Origin: Alphaproteobacteria bacterium
Lineage (GTDB): Bacteria; Pseudomonadota; Alphaproteobacteria; Rhizobiales; Beijerinckiaceae
Reading direction: 5' to 3'
Length of the DNA: 6,021 nt
Assembly: GCA_009921785.1 (NCBI GenBank)
Contig: RFXE01000111.1
Coordinates: 1 to 6,021, forward strand
This document shows positions 5,771 to 6,021 of this stretch, in pieces. The notes beneath the pieces are model-generated. The model was not told where the DNA came from. It saw only the letters and a list, made by a program, of their open reading frames with translations, and did not search any database. How positions within the stretch are numbered: position 1 is the first letter of the stretch; the number at the start of each line of letters is the position of its first letter. A program made the position numbers and the translations under genes.

Positions 5771-6021
5771 TCACATCTCTTGTTTCGCGAGATCGATCCA
5801 TTCGGCGTTCACCAAAGTAGCAAGCCGATTAGGTGCAATTTTAACCGCAGCGTTGGTCGCGCCCGCAGCTGGAATAACAATATCAAATCGCTTTAGGCTT
5901 TCATCGGCATAAATCTTAAGTGGTTCAGCAAGGCCAAAGGGACAAACCCCACCGACCGGATGGCTCGTGCGCGCTGTAATTTCCGCCGCATCAACCATTC
6001 GAGGTTTTTCGCTAAAGCGGT
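5771..6021 (-). CDS. YbaK/EbsC-family aminoacyl-tRNA deacylase-like protein (5' part outside window)
   Basis: This is the C-terminal portion, about 82 codons, of a minus-strand gene that runs off the right edge. The frame stays open past the ATG at 5996-5998, reading FSEKPRMVDAAEI across it, so that internal Met is not the start. The stretch HPVGGVCPFGLAEPLKIYAD, followed by IPAAGA and a final leucine/aspartate helix, is the characteristic second half of the YbaK/ProX-type domain. These domains clear mischarged aminoacyl-tRNAs (for example Cys- or Ala-tRNA(Pro)) in the cytoplasm. The family is normally about 155-160 aa, so roughly half is missing here, including the region that usually holds the catalytic lysine; the exact substrate cannot be told. 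Its stop codon directly abuts the stop of the convergent BPL_N gene. Confidence 0.9.
   Translation of the reverse strand, partial: RFSEKPRMVDAAEITARTSHPVGGVCPFGLAEPLKIYADESLKRFDIVIPAAGATNAAVKIAPNRLATLVNAEWIDLAKQEM

Overview
The window looks like ordinary chromosomal DNA of a proteobacterium of moderate GC content. An alphaproteobacterium is most likely, judging from the family mix and the codon use (many TAT, GAT, CGC and GGC codons), but no marker gene fixes the taxon. There is no rRNA, tRNA, CRISPR array, insertion sequence or phage gene in view.

Layout. Positions 1-422 are mostly non-coding and AT-rich. They may hold the last codons of an upstream gene (2-58), and they carry a 12-bp inverted repeat and a compact operator-like dyad. 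A 125-aa orphan protein follows (423-800) with a very good ribosome binding site. Next on the plus strand are a TRIC/UPF0126 membrane channel (894-1529), a photolyase-family flavoprotein (1656-2861), a small DUF3429/TMEM69-type membrane protein that overlaps the photolyase stop by four bases (2858-3322), a type II NADH dehydrogenase, ndh (3384-4691), and a glutamine-amidotransferase-like protein of the BPL_N type (4874-5770). A minus-strand YbaK-type deacylase (5771 to the window edge) converges on the last of these, with the two stop codons touching.

How the genes work together. The photolyase and the DUF3429 protein are almost certainly co-transcribed and translationally coupled. ndh lies 61 bases further on and could be read from the same transcript, although a promoter of its own is possible. 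The functions in view are light-driven DNA repair, respiratory NADH oxidation, cation movement across the inner membrane, an unknown amidotransferase-like activity and aminoacyl-tRNA proofreading. Apart from the photolyase/DUF3429 pair I see no single pathway linking them.

The most unusual object is the photolyase. Its flavin-binding catalytic domain comes first (about residues 20-225), and a segment resembling the usual N-terminal alpha/beta antenna domain comes last (about residues 254-400). This is the reverse of the normal photolyase/cryptochrome order. By-eye alignment with E. coli PhrB keeps the main lesion-pocket residues and two of the three electron-transfer tryptophans, with tyrosine in the third place.
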